64,000 nt of DNA, from assembly GCA_016859345.1 (NCBI GenBank), contig CM029120.1, positions 20,607,001 through 20,671,000 on the forward strand. The letters run 5' to 3'. Source of the DNA: Istiophorus platypterus (taxonomy: Eukaryota; Chordata; Actinopteri; Istiophoriformes; Istiophoridae). Below, one piece after another: positions 1 to 12,861 of this stretch. Position numbers and translations under genes: made by a program. Within the stretch, counting starts at the first letter, position 1. The number at the start of each line of letters is the position of its first letter. The notes under the pieces were generated by a model that made no database searches, was not told the DNA's origin, and was given only the letters and a program-made list of their open reading frames with translations.

Positions 1-1577
1 TCCTCCAGCTCATGGATTCCTGCGTCTCTAGGCTGTGCTGGATTTAAAACAATAGGTTCAGATCAGATTAACTACTTCCTGTCTCTCAAATCAGTATTAA
101 TTCATTTTTTAGGCATGAATTGGACCACTTACTGTTATCAGGTCAACCAGGCTTCTACAAACGCTCTTCCATGTTTCTGGCTCAATGCCAGTGCCAAGCC
201 TGGGTCTACAGGGACAAAACCTGTGGGTCGGAGGTTTCTCATTTAACGTCTTAAACATTTTAAAATAGTTGTTGTTTAATGGGGAGAGAAAAAAACTGTG
301 ATGAATCTTGGATTGTCCCAGCGCTGATTCACCTTGAAGAAATTGTGGATGTAGTCCCCAGCACTGAAGAGGTGGTCAGCTGGCTGGACCAGAACGTCTA
401 GGATGCCTTTCACCTGCAGAGAGAAGACAGAGAATCACATCAGCAGACATCCTACATAGAGTGTCCTGGTTTGGAAATGTGTCTCGGGCAAAATGTAACA
501 GTCTTTGCATATAAATCTAGACATATTCGGTTTCTGCCTGACTGGTACTCGCAGTGTATCAAAAACAGGTGTTCAGCTACAAGAGGCTGAGCACGCAACC
601 AAGACCCCGCATGTCTGTGGCCTCGGAGACAGGGAGGCTCAGGATGACTTCAGGTTCCCTGTGTAGCGTACAAGAATCAGAAGAGCTATTAAGTACATTG
701 TCAAAATCAGCATGTGTACTGAATATTGAAACGACCTCTGCTAGTTTACAGCATAAACACAAAACTGCAGACATGTTAAAAGACAAGCTTTTTAGATTGA
801 AACTACCTATAACGCAGAGGCTGAATTCTCATGACAAGTGAGTCTTCTTGGGTGGTGAAGGACACACCGGAATCTATAAGTTTGACCCTGAAGGGCTCAC
901 ATGGGTGGTTTGCCAGCATAATGTTGTCTGGCTTCAGGTCCGAGTGACGACACGATATCCTCCAGGGCATCAAAGGCCGTCAGCAACCACAGGGACAAAG
1001 GACACAATGTAGACAGTTAAAATGACCATTGTTCAGGGCAGAGGCTTAAACAGATGGAGAAGAAACACAGTTATGGTACTTCAGTACGTAACTTCTTTCT
1101 CAGCTGGCTGAGTATATTGCCATTACTCGTTGATGATTGATCAAAGCCACATAGTCTTTATCTCACTGAGACAGTAACTGCCAGTCTCGTTCTATGAGCA
1201 GCTGAAAAAGGCTCCTGTCCAGCATTTCAAACACTAGACAGGTACGTCCTTTGTGGTCAAACTGCTCAGAGAACTGAACCACATTCATCTCGACTGGGTC
1301 AAGAACACTCACGACTTCAAGCATTTTGATGTGTCTGGAAAAAAGGAAAAATTACATAGGTAATCATAAGTGACACAATGTGGTATCAGAAGCTCATTTA
1401 ATAAACAAACATAAGCAAGGAAATGTGAAAAATGATTTAAATAAACTACCACTGTCTCAGCAGTCTGTTCCGTTTGTAGGATCTTGGGGGCCACGATCTG
1501 TGAGGTGAGTAAATTCACAGCCTTGGCAACTTTGCCAAAAATCCCTTCTCCCATGAAATCTTCAGTGAGGTAGTGAC
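1..1577 (-). pseudogene. HIPK-like protein kinase pseudogene, left copy (partial, cut by window edge)
   Basis: Minus-strand relic of a HIPK-type Ser/Thr kinase with introns retained. Exons read downward: 1,577-1,450 (glycine loop GEGIFGKVAK, then the beta-3 lysine region VAPKILQTEQTAE); 1,330-about 1,160 (VSVLDPVEMN, then a LVFEMLDRSLFQLL hinge); about 1,000-807 (HSDLKPDNIMLANH catalytic loop, LIDSGVS where DFG should be); 658-about 545 (REPEVILSLPVSEATDM); 413-about 306 (PADHLFSAGDYIHNFF); 205-133 (PETWKSVCRSLVDL); 37 to beyond position 1. Most junctions keep AG/GT. Lesions: the N-terminal part of the first exon is lost by a deletion, a frameshift or stop follows DWQLLS, DFG is DSG, Trp of the DMWGLG-type motif is Arg, TAG follows VLSLL, and the donor of the 413-306 exon is deleted. 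The family phosphorylates nuclear regulators; this copy cannot encode a working kinase. Family assignment rests on the APE-region and hinge motifs. Confidence 0.85.
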
Positions 1578-2158
1578 TAACTCTTTCAATTTCTTAGCCT
1601 GATAAGTTAATAATATTTCCAAATGTCAAATGAGTGTAGTGAAGTAAAAACATGTCTCTCTGGAATGTAGTGGAGGCGACATGTAAAGTAGAAACAAATT
1701 TAGATCCTTATATTACAAGCATCTTAAATACTGTGTTTGATACTCGATGGTTGGAACTTGATGTACTTATTTAATCTTCACCAGTGTGTGTTTAAGTGTT
1801 TGTATCTGCGTTTGTATGTGTGTTAGTTTTCCTTAGTGTCATCCAGTGACAAAATGCTGGCTACATAAGCATGTGAAAATATTTTGGAGCAACGAAAGTT
1901 TCTCAATCCTTCGATGTAACTTCTTCAACTAACTCTTTTCCGTAGGTAGTGAAGAGTTTTCAGCTGAAAGCAAAATGACCCCTTCCAAACAATGAAGGAC
2001 TCCTTGTAAAGTCATAACAGGGCTTCCGAATTTTGATGTCATAACATTATACTCTAATATAAATTTTTAATTTGTGATTTATGCAATCGATCGCTTTCTA
2101 TCCAGTATTATTATCTGTGTTACCTGGGTTTGCTTTTTTATAGTAGACTGCACTAGTT

Positions 2159-2185
2159 CACACACACACACACACACACACACAC
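2159..2185. repeat. (CA)n microsatellite in left arm
   Basis: About 13 CA units. It corresponds to the much longer GT tract at 58,132-58,194 in the right arm, so it predates the duplication and has changed length since. Confidence 0.95.
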
Positions 2186-2535
2186 TTGTCATAGAATAAA
2201 GAATAGAAAAATAGAAAATAGAAATAGTAAATAGCCTTTGTAGGAGTCGTGAATTTCATTGCAGCTGTGTGAGGCTTGTCAGTTAAGTTCGGTCTATAAA
2301 TGTCATAATGAACGTCATCTCTACAGCATGGATGACGCAATGGACACAAAACTACGACTACTCAAAGCTAGACAATGCAAATTTAACAGTTTAACCTTGG
2401 ACATGTTTTATGGTAAAATGAAGAGAAATGGTTGTATTAATGGCCTCTGTCTCTCTCACTTTGAACAATAGTTATGTGTAGAGTCATGGCACTTTGAGTT
2501 ACATTCTATTTGTGCAGCTGTGATATGATACAATA

Positions 2536-4050
2536 CACCACTTTTAATGGGTGTTAGCTTGTGTGTTGCTATATGACTGTTAGGTGGCCTTACTGATCAG
2601 TGCCTTTGTTCTTTGTGATTAAACTTAATTATTGTATTTAGTTTTCATGAACCGGTTGTCATATGTTTTTTGATCAATTATTGATTGACGAAAGCTTGTT
2701 GTTTGTGTTTATAAAATGATCATGATTATTGTCCATTTTCTCATTTTTATACCGGTTTGTAAATTCTCCAAATCCCCTCCAGAAAAAGAAGACCTTCACA
2801 AACATTCACACTCAATGATTGATTTGTTGTGACATCAGTTCATTATCAGGGCCACGTTCGCAAACTCAGTTGATACACCTTCCTCTCACGTCAAAAGTTA
2901 ATGATCCTTCATCAAAACAAAAAAGGCAGCAATTTTGTATGAACTTCTGCACATTACAGTTGCTTAGAATAAAACCTAATTGTGCGATATGATAAGAGAA
3001 CACTGATGTTTCAGATCAAAATTCATTAAAAATATAAAATATTTAATCTGTGGAAAGCTCAATAAGGATAACAGTATGAATCATGATAGGAGACTGAACT
3101 GGACAATTATCAGTAAGAACATCTTTTGTCCACACAGTGCAGTCACATCAACACCCATTAAAATTGAATGAGTTTACACTGCAGCTGCACCAAGACCTGT
3201 GAACAAATGTTTCATATTTGTCATTATGAATAGGGGATTGTGATGTTTATAGAGACGAAGCTGGAAATTTTATTCCTTCAAAATGGGTTAAAAATGAAAG
3301 AGCTCATAGCAATGAGCCCAACTGGTGTATCAGTTTAATCACAAACTTAATTGATTCCTCCAAGTATGAACAAAATTGAGCTTGAGACACGAAAGGCTCT
3401 GTTTATTGAACCTATTAGATTTTCAAAGCATCTCTACCGTGCGCGTAATTTTCCTGGAACAAAATTATTGAAAAAAAAAAAGTGTAACTGTGGGATCCAA
3501 TTGTTTTATACACATGCTAAGGTTTTAAGATGGTACGTTTATACCTTAGCTTTTACTAGGTTAACCTTTAAATGAAAAAGAAATTGGAGTTTAAAAAATA
3601 TTATCAAAAAGATGAAAATTATAGTTAATTGTTTTTTTCTTATACGTGCAAAGTTTCATAGGTCTGATGGACCATCATAAACCAATCACACTCAGATCAG
3701 GTTAATCTATTTTTTCCCTTAATTTCTCATATATTTTAACAGAAAAAAAAACAAATAATTATTCATTAATAAATGCATTTTTCGATGCGTAGTATGACTT
3801 GTTTTGTTGATAGTCCTTCCTAGTTAGTTCCTGTAAATTTTGTTGGGGTTAAGCAGCAAAATTGCACAGGCTGTGTTTCTATCTTTTCTCATACATCTTC
3901 TCCATCTGCCATTGGGGACTATGGCCACCTGTTAGACCAACGGGTGGAAGTTGGAAGTATGTTTTGCTTGTAACTTTTGAACACATGCCTGCTTTTCAAC
4001 AATGAGGTACCCTTGTATTCTTCGGTTAAAGCCAAGTTCAATTAACTATG
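2536..4050. other. AT-rich intergenic stretch, nothing recognised
   Basis: No coding signal or clear repeat. It contains an A run near 3,472-3,481. The longest open stretches are short, uninterrupted by splice-like structure and without recognisable domains. Confidence 0.5.
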
Positions 4051-4054
4051 TAAC

Positions 4055-4330
4055 GTAAATTTTCACCATATTTAAAATCCTACATATTGGATTTTATAGA
4101 GAAGTCTAAAAAGTTTCCACAGGCCGTTGATTTATTCTATTGGAACAGATATTCTTCAGACCAAGCCTTACAAAAGTCATCATATAGGATTTTATTTATT
4201 GAAACCGTTTGCCCATCACAGCCAACCCAAAATGGTGGCAAAGCCACCAAGCAAGCTATGAGGTCATATCTGAGCCGCGCTTTACTGTATGAAAAACCAA
4301 TCTTGTTACAGGGACTTGGGAACCCGTTTT
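4055..4330 (+). repeat. Decayed dispersed fish repeat, copy 1
   Basis: Contains TTGGATTTTAT, then CAGACCAAGCC and GGTGGCAAAGCCACCAA followed by an ATGAGGTCA-like end, in the same order as the better preserved copy at 4,486-4,763. The two are tandem in the same orientation, suggesting two insertions or a local duplication. Non-coding. Confidence 0.55.
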
Positions 4331-4485
4331 TAGGAAGCAAAGAAATTTGTGTCATTTGACCACTTGGGAGGGGGGGATAAGCAAACTCATATTTGCTAGT
4401 ATGTATTGATGTGTTTGCATAAAACAAATCATTCTTATCTGTAGTAATATTACACTAAGTTCCAAGGCTGAGACATGTCAATTTG

Positions 4486-4763
4486 TCATATCAACCTGAT
4501 AGCGGCCGCTATATTGGATTTTATTGAAAGATTGAAACTTTCTCATAGGGCACAAATTATATCCAGTCTTCACAAAAATTGGCAAAGATGAGACTCAGAC
4601 CAAGCCCCAAAAAGCTATCTATATGACTTTTCAATTTTCGAAAGCATTCACCCAAAGACATTCAAAATTGATGGCAAAGCCGCCAAACAGGAAATGAGGT
4701 CAAGGCAACTAATCCCTACTTGTCTGCTTAGCCCCCACAATGCTGCTTGCAGCTATATTTCTC
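4486..4763 (+). repeat. Dispersed fish repeat, copy 2 (ends GCTGCTTGCAGCTATATT)
   Basis: Ends with the characteristic GCTGCTTGCAGCTATATT box. The family also appears in reverse orientation at 57,186-57,480. Shared blocks include GCTATATTGGATTTTAT, GGGCACAAATTAT and AAGCCGCCAAACAG. I recognise the type as a common teleost interspersed element but cannot name the family without a library. Confidence 0.7.
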
Positions 4764-5860
4764 TGTGGATTTGTCCTACAACTGACCCTTTTAACATTAC
4801 ATGTAGTTGTTTGATCCATTGTAAATATAAATATGTTGATAAATGCAGCTTTAAATACATAGAGGCTTCAGCATTTCTCCCCAAGCCTTTTAGCCCCTGG
4901 CAGTGTAGAGAAAACTTTGAAAAAGCACTTGTGTCATCATGTTAGGAAATAAGATTTACAGAATGTGTCATTGACCTAATTATCTGAGCCTATGTTGCAT
5001 TATTTATTTTTTTTCCCATCACTTACAAGTCACCCAGCTTTATGGAAGTACAACACTTAATTGAAGGAATACTTCCATCTTCTACAGTACAGTGGCTTTT
5101 AACTCATGCTCAGAACTATATGTTTAATCAAATGTATCACACTTCTCAAGGAGGATAATTTCATTTAAACATCAGAAATTTTAATCAAAAATTTGGTGCA
5201 GTCACTAAACTTCTGCAGCAACACAATGTCATAATTCTCCATCATTACAGATTATTTGATTATTCACTAAATAGATTGGGTTGATATGGTTGAGCCCATA
5301 ATTTAAGCCTCATTCTCAATTTCTTTACACAAACCATCCTCCCTTAAGGCTCGGAGGGAGGGTAAGAAACTGGAATAGGTCTGTGTTTGCCTTATCACTT
5401 TATCATGTTGGCTGTGCACCTCATAATGAATTCATTGCCTCTGTTCATTTCCCCACTTTCTGGCTTTATCAAAAATATTTAAAAATTGACAACCTGACCA
5501 CTTCCAAAGAAATCCATTTTCCCAGAAAATGAATTTCTACAACCTTGGGCCTCCAAAATAATGAAAAGAATGTAGGTTAAAATGGGAAGTAGCCTGGGCA
5601 CTCAGTGGTTCTTACAAAAGTGAACTCACACTCACATATACACAAAAGCACACACACAAACAACACCTTGGGTGCTTATCATCAGGCATGGGATTAGATC
5701 TCTATGGTTTAATATGCTTAAAGCTCTCAAAATGCAGCTTTCTTCATCTTGAGGCTTATCCTCCATCTATAAATTTTTTTTTTTTCAAAGGCCCGCTGGC
5801 ATTTCCTATATTCCTATATCAATAACTACAACCCTGCCTTTGTACACTGGAGTGTGTTTA
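4764..5860. other. Intergenic stretch, nothing recognised
   Basis: AT-rich DNA with a loose CA-rich patch near 5,628-5,665 and a T run near 5,767-5,785. No exon-like reading frame with splice sites was seen. Confidence 0.5.
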
Positions 5861-6560
5861 GCTCAAGGATTATTTATCAACTGTCTTGAACCACGCTGCT
5901 GATCTGAAGCAGTGCACGCCCGGAGCTCACCTGAGATCCTCTGATCAACCAGCAGACAAGTGTTTCCTTTACTAAACCTTATCCTGCATAAATGAATACA
6001 CAGGAAAAAGACTGGTCCTCATGAATCATCACATCAATATCTTATTCATTCAATGCATCCATCATCCAGGCCAATCAAGGTAGCAGCAGCAGACTCTGGG
6101 ATTTTGACTCATCAGTCGATTTCATTTATGGATTGGATTGATGGGCGAAGAAGTCACTGTGAGATCTCTCCTCAATTAGTTAACCATTGACCTGCCGGGC
6201 CCTAATGGGCCATTGGTGTACAACTTCAGCACTACATCTAATGAAATCCCACTTTAGAATTGGAGATAGGGCAATTGGGCAAGTAGATGGCTGGTTGGAT
6301 GGTGAGGACCAATTCAATCTCCTTCACGGATCAAGCTTCTCAGGAAAAGGATGAGAGAGGAGAGGGCACCAAGGGCCACAAGGTGATTTTTCACCGGCCC
6401 CTTGTCAATACAACCCTGCACTGTGCTGCAGGACGTCAGGGTTGAAAATGATCTACTGGCTGATTGGAGCATGATACGGGGTAAGCCCAGCATTTGACTC
6501 TGTGACATACATCACAGGGGAGAGGTTAGAGGTGAATTAATAGTGAATTATCTGGTGTCA
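5860..6560. promoter_or_regulatory. Candidate conserved non-coding block
   Basis: More complex and GC-richer than its surroundings, free of simple repeats and of recognised transposon sequence, with no sustained reading frame. It includes a partly palindromic GGGCCCTAATGGGCC near 6,199 and TAAT-type cores. Such islands in fish gene deserts are often conserved enhancers; that is inference only. Confidence 0.25.
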
Positions 6561-9430
6561 AGTGAGCGAGGGAAGGTCAGTGTCGAGGATGGATACAGTA
6601 AGGAGGAGGTGAGCACAAGAAGAAATCTGCACATTTGTTATGGCTTTTAAAAGAGAAAACCTTGTATCAAGGACTCAAGTTGTAAAAAACAAAAAAAAAA
6701 ATCTCAGAACAGGGTGGCATTTGGGGCATAGTGTGGGGGGAAGCCAGTGCCAAAAATAGACTGCAGCAATGCTACATGACTGTGTATCTTCGATGCACAG
6801 TCTTCTTTCTCTTCTTGGGAGCGGCGTCAGTTTATCTTACTCTGGCTTCCGTTCTTTCTCTCTTTCCATCTCACCCCATTTCTTGAGAACAGGCGTGTAT
6901 GTGTGTGTGATGCACCCTGTTTGTCCATAGGAATGTAAATCACAACATTTCTTTGGTATGCATATATGAGAGTTTTCATTACTCCCTACTCCCAAAAAAA
7001 TAACTGCAGAAGCACGGATGCAGGAATATATGGCTAATAAGCTGCATATTCAAATGCAGTTACAGTCACTCTCCTGCAGAAAAAGGGAGCAGGCAGGCTG
7101 GTGTGGGAGTTACAGCATATGCTAACCATTGAGAGCTGGAAGAAAAGAAATTGTCTTCAATTCAGAATCTTGCTTTCTCCAAATTGTTGCTAGTAAAAGC
7201 AGATGCGGCCCAAAATCAACTGGCCTCGAGTCCCAATGTTTCAGTGTCTTTCTTTATTACTATCTTGGCTGCTGCAACTATCTGTCACCTTGCTTTCCTC
7301 ACTATACCTGTGTTATTGGTTGTGTGTCTTTAGCCTACTCTATACTGTATGAATTTGGCTTACTGTTCAAAATCTGACCTACATGCAAGAGTAGTGCTCT
7401 GATGAACATAAATGTTACGATTTTCCTTTTTTCCATATATCTGGAGGTGTTTAAGCAAATGTCATAAAGATATTTATCCCACAATTTCACAGAAAAATGT
7501 AGGAGCCTTCTCGTTTTCCTGTTATATTTCCACACCAGAACAGTTTGCATATCAGCATTGATTCAATGTTAAAGTGCCTGCTCAGATGCGCAGATACTAA
7601 AAGAATATTAGTGCTCTAAAACAACTCACATGTTTCCAGTAAGTACTCTATAGGTTATTATCAGAGAATAAAAAGTAGCAGGCAGGCAGAGCTGAAAGAA
7701 TTGTAATTGAAAGCCATTTAATGTGCTTCTGTCTGAAGTCTGGAAAAGGGATTGCTCTGACAGGAAAAACCTTTTTTGCAGCTTTGCCTCAAGCTGACCA
7801 CCTGGCTGGCATTTATCATCACTTTTGAGTCCTTTCACTTGTGTGTGTATTTGCTCTAGCACAGATTTCCATGAGACTTTGTGGTAAAGTGCTACAAATC
7901 CTATATATGTAAGACATTATCATTCTTCCTGAAAGCCTCATTGAACCACTGATTTGTCTTCTCTGAAAGAATTAGCATAGGGATTACAATACAGCTGATA
8001 GCCACCGATAATCAACATTATGTCCACATATACATTCTATTAAAAAATACAAGGATTCAGTAATATTGCAGGTATTTTCTTTTGGGATGTGAAAAAAATA
8101 TCAGTCAGTATCTACGATGGTACTGACAATAAAGAACTGGAAACCTCTTGGGGAGAATTCAGTTACAATTGTGTTCTCATCTCACATACGGATAAGCACT
8201 TCCAGAGGTGTACAGAAGGGAAAATAATAATAATCCCAGTTTCAAAAACCCCAAGTTATCCTTAATGAACCCCATTATCATCGGAAAAAGACTTCCAACT
8301 CTCAACTTTACTGTTTTGGTGCTCCAGCTGTTATCAGTGAAGAATCTCTGTTTAATCAGAGTAAGTGGATAGCGGTTATGCAGCATTTAGCTAGTAAAAA
8401 ACAGATATTTACCTTAGGAATGGGTAGAGAAAAAAAACAATCTGAAAGGAGAGTGAATACTGAACTAACATCTATCACGTGGGCACAAACAGGACTCTGC
8501 TATTATTGCTCTGTAACTGCTGAATGTGTAAATAAGCAACTGTTTGCTGTAGAAACTTAAAATGTCAGTATTGTCAGTATTGATCTATCATGACTTTTGT
8601 GAACTTCCTGGCCTAAAAATTTTTGAAGATTTAAGGAATCCTTGTCTACATTTTCATAAAAGTTTACAGTGTTCACTTCTGAATTTTGAAACAGCAGCTA
8701 AGAAAACCATCTCAACAGTGGAAACCATATGGTTTCAATTACCCAATTTTAACCAAACCATAGCCCTTGTAGTGGCAGATCAGAAAACAGTCACATGAAT
8801 AATTTTTGTATCATCTGTAACATGTTTTTGAAGGCAGTGATAAATAATTTTTATTTGTTAACCAGTATCAAAAGATATATCAGAATACACATACACACAA
8901 AGTGCCTGGGTTATAAGGTTGTACTACTGTGCCTACAGTGTATGCATATATAAGTAAACACATATACACATATATATGTATTTATATATTCATACATAAA
9001 TATCCATACATTTCTCAAAATTTATTTTTCTGCCTTTTTAGAAGAATCTTAACATTTTCTGCCCACGCACAGTGTTTTCCTGGCATCATGTTGTCTGGCT
9101 GTCATTTGTTCTGATGTATAATACACAACCACAGAAGTACCCAGTGTCTTTGACATAACATAGGAGGGTTGTTCTAGCAAACAGAGAGCAGGTTTTTGCT
9201 GCTGTCAGACCAGTAAAATAAGCTCTGCATTTTAACCGTGACAAATTAGGCATAAAATATATCTTATTATTTAGGTTGTAGGGCTTGTGGTCAGAATGGA
9301 AAATCCTAGCAGTTAGACTTTCACTAAAATTTAAACCTCTGGACTTAAACAACTGGGGCAGGAGTAATAATAACTGTGATAGACCAAGGTTTTCCTATAG
9401 AATTTTTTTGTGGTATTGAGCCATTAAATG
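6561..9430. other. Intergenic stretch, nothing recognised
   Basis: No supported gene. Open stretches here are short and lack domains or splice context. A perfect 16-bp palindrome GAAACCATATGGTTTC lies at 8,721-8,736, and a TATA-rich, low-complexity patch lies near 8,945-9,000. Confidence 0.5.
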
Positions 9431-9478
9431 ATCTATCCATTCATCTTTTTTCTATCACTTATATTCCTGTGCAGGGAT
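9431..9478 (+). repeat. Short fragment of a dispersed fish repeat
   Basis: The pattern ATCTATCCATTCATCTTTTTTCTA followed by CCTGTGCAGGG-like sequence resembles the start of a very common teleost repeat, related to the element at 55,665-55,790. Only about 50 bases remain. Confidence 0.4.
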
Positions 9479-9587
9479 ATGGATGTGGTATTGAGCAATT
9501 TTACTTCTCATACTTTAAACAAAAGGTTAATGTTGCTCTGAGAAAACTATAGGTTAGTATCGTACCTGCAAATATAACAGCTAGAGT

Positions 9588-9720
9588 GGTGGGAAGTAAC
9601 AAAGCACATACACCGAAGTACAATACTTAAATAACGTTTTGAGGTAATTCTATGTTACTTGAGTATTTCAGTTTTCTTCTATTTTATATTTCTACTCCAC
9701 TATATTAATATATAATTATT
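9588..9720 (+). repeat. Decayed dispersed fish repeat (AAGTA-rich family)
   Basis: GTGGGAAGTAACAAAG, GAAGTACAATACTTAA, TTACTTGAGTATTTCAG and TATTTCTACTCCACTA occur in order. The same family appears at 24,340-24,545 (minus), 24,645-24,975 (plus) and 58,660-58,930 (plus). Non-coding. Confidence 0.65.
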
Positions 9721-9760
9721 AGTTATTTTTGGATTATGATTTTAAATACAGAACATGCTA

Positions 9761-10780
9761 CAAACAAAAGTTATGATAACATTATGTTTACATTCCTTAA
9801 AGTCTAAGAAACATGTAGCATGGTGATCGTAAAGCTGATTTTTAAAATAATTTATTCTTAATCCCTGCATTATTCACATCCATGTTTATTTGCGAGCACT
9901 CATCTTCAGTACCTTTGTTTGTACATTGCTCACTTTCACTGCATGTTACCACCAACTGTTGCTCTTTGAAATCACTTAAAGCTCCTCACAACCCAAACAG
10001 GGGCCCACAAATAAAACCATTGCTACTAGTGGTCAAAACCTCAACCATGGGTCCTTAATTAAAATATTTATATGGTATTGGATTTCTTACGCCAACAAAC
10101 AGATAGATAAAGCTAAATAAAAGAATCAATGAATATAGATTATACACTGTAGATTACAAAAATATTAAATACTCCATATGATGTATTAAAGAAAAAATCA
10201 TTAATATAACTATTTCTACAGTGCATGCAGCGTACACAATTACAGGAAAATAAGAATCAGTGACTAGGACAGTACTATATCTTCCCTCCTGTTTGAGTAA
10301 AGAACAAAATGTTGACTACAACTACTCCATTTTGGGATTAGTATGCAAATAGTTTGGCTGTTTTTTAATCTTTTTACAGTAAAGTGAGAAGGATGAAATG
10401 AAACAGAGGTCCAAGGCCAAATTCAAGGGCATTGTGCTTACATGGTGTTTATATCTACCCTGGACAAAATGCTCCCCTCTTACCACCCAACCCACAGCCT
10501 CACACCCACACACTCACACATCCTAAGAAAAATTGCCTCATAAAACTGCCACAACACTTACTACAACAAAACCACAGCATAAACACTACAGCATACTGCA
10601 GGAATTTCTACAGTAAAGGAACACATGTACATGCATCTATAGCACAGCTGCAGACCCAATGGATGTTTGTGAGCTTTATCAAACAAGCACCCTAGCTAGG
10701 CTACTAATTGCCATCTTCTCCTTGCCCTGCTCCTCTAATCCCTTTTTCCCTTTTCTTGTCCTCACCTCGCCTCATGCAGT
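9761..10780. other. Intergenic stretch, nothing recognised
   Basis: AT-rich sequence with a CA/CC-rich patch at about 10,485-10,530. No supported gene or repeat. Confidence 0.5.
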
Positions 10781-11200
10781 CAACCTAATGAAGCTTTCCA
10801 GTTGGGAGATAAGTGGTTAAAACCTCCGATGCTCCTTGTTAGCTCCTGTGAAGCAGACACTCACACATCGGGAGGGGAGTAAACGGAGGGAAACGCTACC
10901 CTCCTTAACCCTCCAGTGCTGTCTCCTCTAGTCTGTGCACTTCGAAGTCGCCTACGGAAGTAAATCACAAGGGAGCAAGCATGGGATTTAAATGAGCCGA
11001 TTAATCCCCATGCTAATAATCACTCTATTAAGAATGGTGGAGTAATGATTAAAGCTTGTGGAGGGCACTTGGCCCCATGTTTCACCATGCTGGGTTTCAG
11101 TATTGAACACCCATGGGACTGTTAATTAGATATACAATGAAGGAGTAATTCTGTCATGAGAATTCTGATGAGTTTATAGCAAAAGAAAAACTGCAGATAT
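10780..11200. promoter_or_regulatory. Candidate conserved non-coding block with homeodomain-like sites
   Basis: High-complexity sequence with clustered TTAATC, ATGCTAAT, TAATGATTAAAG and TTAATTAGATA motifs between 10,995 and 11,140, no reading frame and no repeat signature. Clustered homeodomain/POU-like cores suggest an enhancer, but short AT motifs are common by chance. Confidence 0.25.
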
Positions 11201-12860
11201 ATGATGGCTATTTTTTCCAGATATAAAAAGGTAAGTAAGGAGATTTTGTTCCTTGTTTTTTTCTGGTTGTGGGACACGTTTTTCACCCAGAGGGGGTTGA
11301 TTCATCTTTGTTTGCAGTGATATACCTCTCAATGATATTCATTTGCCGGAGGGTTTGTTTCATAATCCTGTTTACTTGTGTTCCCCTCTCAGCATGCCGT
11401 CTTTCTCTCACTTTATTTGTTCCATGTAACTCTCAGGCTGCCTCTCTCTGTGTTCCTGTCCCACCATTGTCATACTTATTCTATCTAGATTGGCATAGAA
11501 AATTAGCTCATTCATACAGTCAGTTTCTATTTCCTTTAATACTAATTTCAAACCAAGTCAGCGAGGGTCAGACGGTCCCTATAACATCACATTTATTCAT
11601 ACTCAGTCCCCCATCAATTCTGCTGTGCCATTGTAGTCCACTTCTTCGAAAGCAGTCTGACACAACAATGTTCAGGTGGAGAACTGAAAGAGGTTACAGA
11701 CTCAATTAGAGGCTCTTACATAATTTGGTTATGTCATCATTTAATTATATTTACATGCTACTCTCCACATTGACGCCAGAGAATTTGGCAGACATCTCGT
11801 CATTTATGATAAATAGCAAACGTGGAAACTTGCCACTGTAAGTAGCACTCGGCTCTACTCTGCAGCAGTATTGTATCATTTGTTGTATAGTGGACCCTGA
11901 ATAAGTCATACACATTCAAGTGGAGCAGACTGGGCCGTGACTGCTGTGGGCCTCTTACCATATGTTGTAGATTTATTGGGACTTTAAATCTTCAGTAGTG
12001 GTATACAGCATTTCCTTTGATGCACATTGAATTTCAGTGAATTATTAATGGCTTGTTAATAAATATTCTCACCTACTCCTTAAAAAAGTTTCATTTGTGT
12101 CATGGCCTCAGTGAGGGCAGATGGGGGTAAAAAATGGGCAAGCATCAGGGAGTCTATCAATCACTATTTAGTAGTTCACACAGGTCTGGTGGACCATATG
12201 TAATGGCCCATCAAGGTTCTGACACTGTTTTTATTTTACAATGGTTGAAAAATATTTTTAGATGTGCCTATATATTTTTGATGAACGGCTGCAACAGTGG
12301 CCTCAGTAGCCATAAGTCTTCATTAGAGCATTATAATGACCATAAACATCTAAATCCACTGCAGCTGTGTGCTAAAACTGTGGGTGCTAGGAGCTAGCTT
12401 TACACTAAGTGACTTGAAACAGGGACAACTCTTCCCTCACTAGCTCGTACTAGTCAAATCACTGCACCAGTAAGTTATCCAACAAGTGAGTATGTTCCAC
12501 CATATTTACAGTCCACATCATCTGCAAAAGAAAATTAACATGGGGATTGGTACATTGTTCTCACTGTTTAGAAATTTAACTTTTGTTTCTACACCACAGT
12601 AACCAATACAATAGTTTTGCTATAAAGGCTCTCCATCTACATTCTCTGACTCCACAGACGAGAATCAGTATGCTCATCATGACAAGTGTTATCCTAGAAA
12701 ACATGACAATAATGACAATATTGATCGATTAATCAGTCGGTTCTTCCACCACTTACAGGGATTTGATGCAGACTCAAATCTTTCAACAAATATTGGATTA
12801 AATACCATGAAATTCGGTACCAATAGGATCAATTATACTAAATTAAAATAAGTTTTGTGT
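11201..12860. other. Intergenic stretch, nothing recognised
   Basis: A 146-codon open stretch on the plus strand (11,269-11,709) starts from GTG, is Leu/Ser/Cys-rich with no domain and no splice context, and is judged fortuitous. Nothing else is supported. Confidence 0.45.
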
Positions 12861-12861
12861 T

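Larger units (their letters stand above)
1..2535 (-). repeat. Left arm of large inverted segmental duplication
   Basis: Position 1 aligns with 60,619 and position about 2,535 with about 57,785 on the opposite strand. The match covers kinase exons, introns and about 950 bp of 5' flank, including a CA/GT microsatellite at corresponding places. The left arm lacks 417 bp present at 58,777-59,193 and about 30 bp present near 60,286-60,316; it holds about 200 bp (about 330-533) missing from the right arm. Homology stops abruptly beyond about 2,535. The outer end lies outside the window. Confidence 0.92.

Noticed and set aside
554..841. 95-codon plus-strand open frame in the left arm (and its right-arm counterpart on the minus strand, 59,928-60,200)
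   Set aside because: It is antisense to kinase exon 4 and the following intron and starts from GTG. Both copies exist only because the arms are duplicates.
11269..11709. 146-codon plus-strand open frame, the longest single frame in the window
   Set aside because: GTG start, no domain, Leu/Ser/Cys-rich composition typical of translated pyrimidine-rich DNA, no splice or promoter context.
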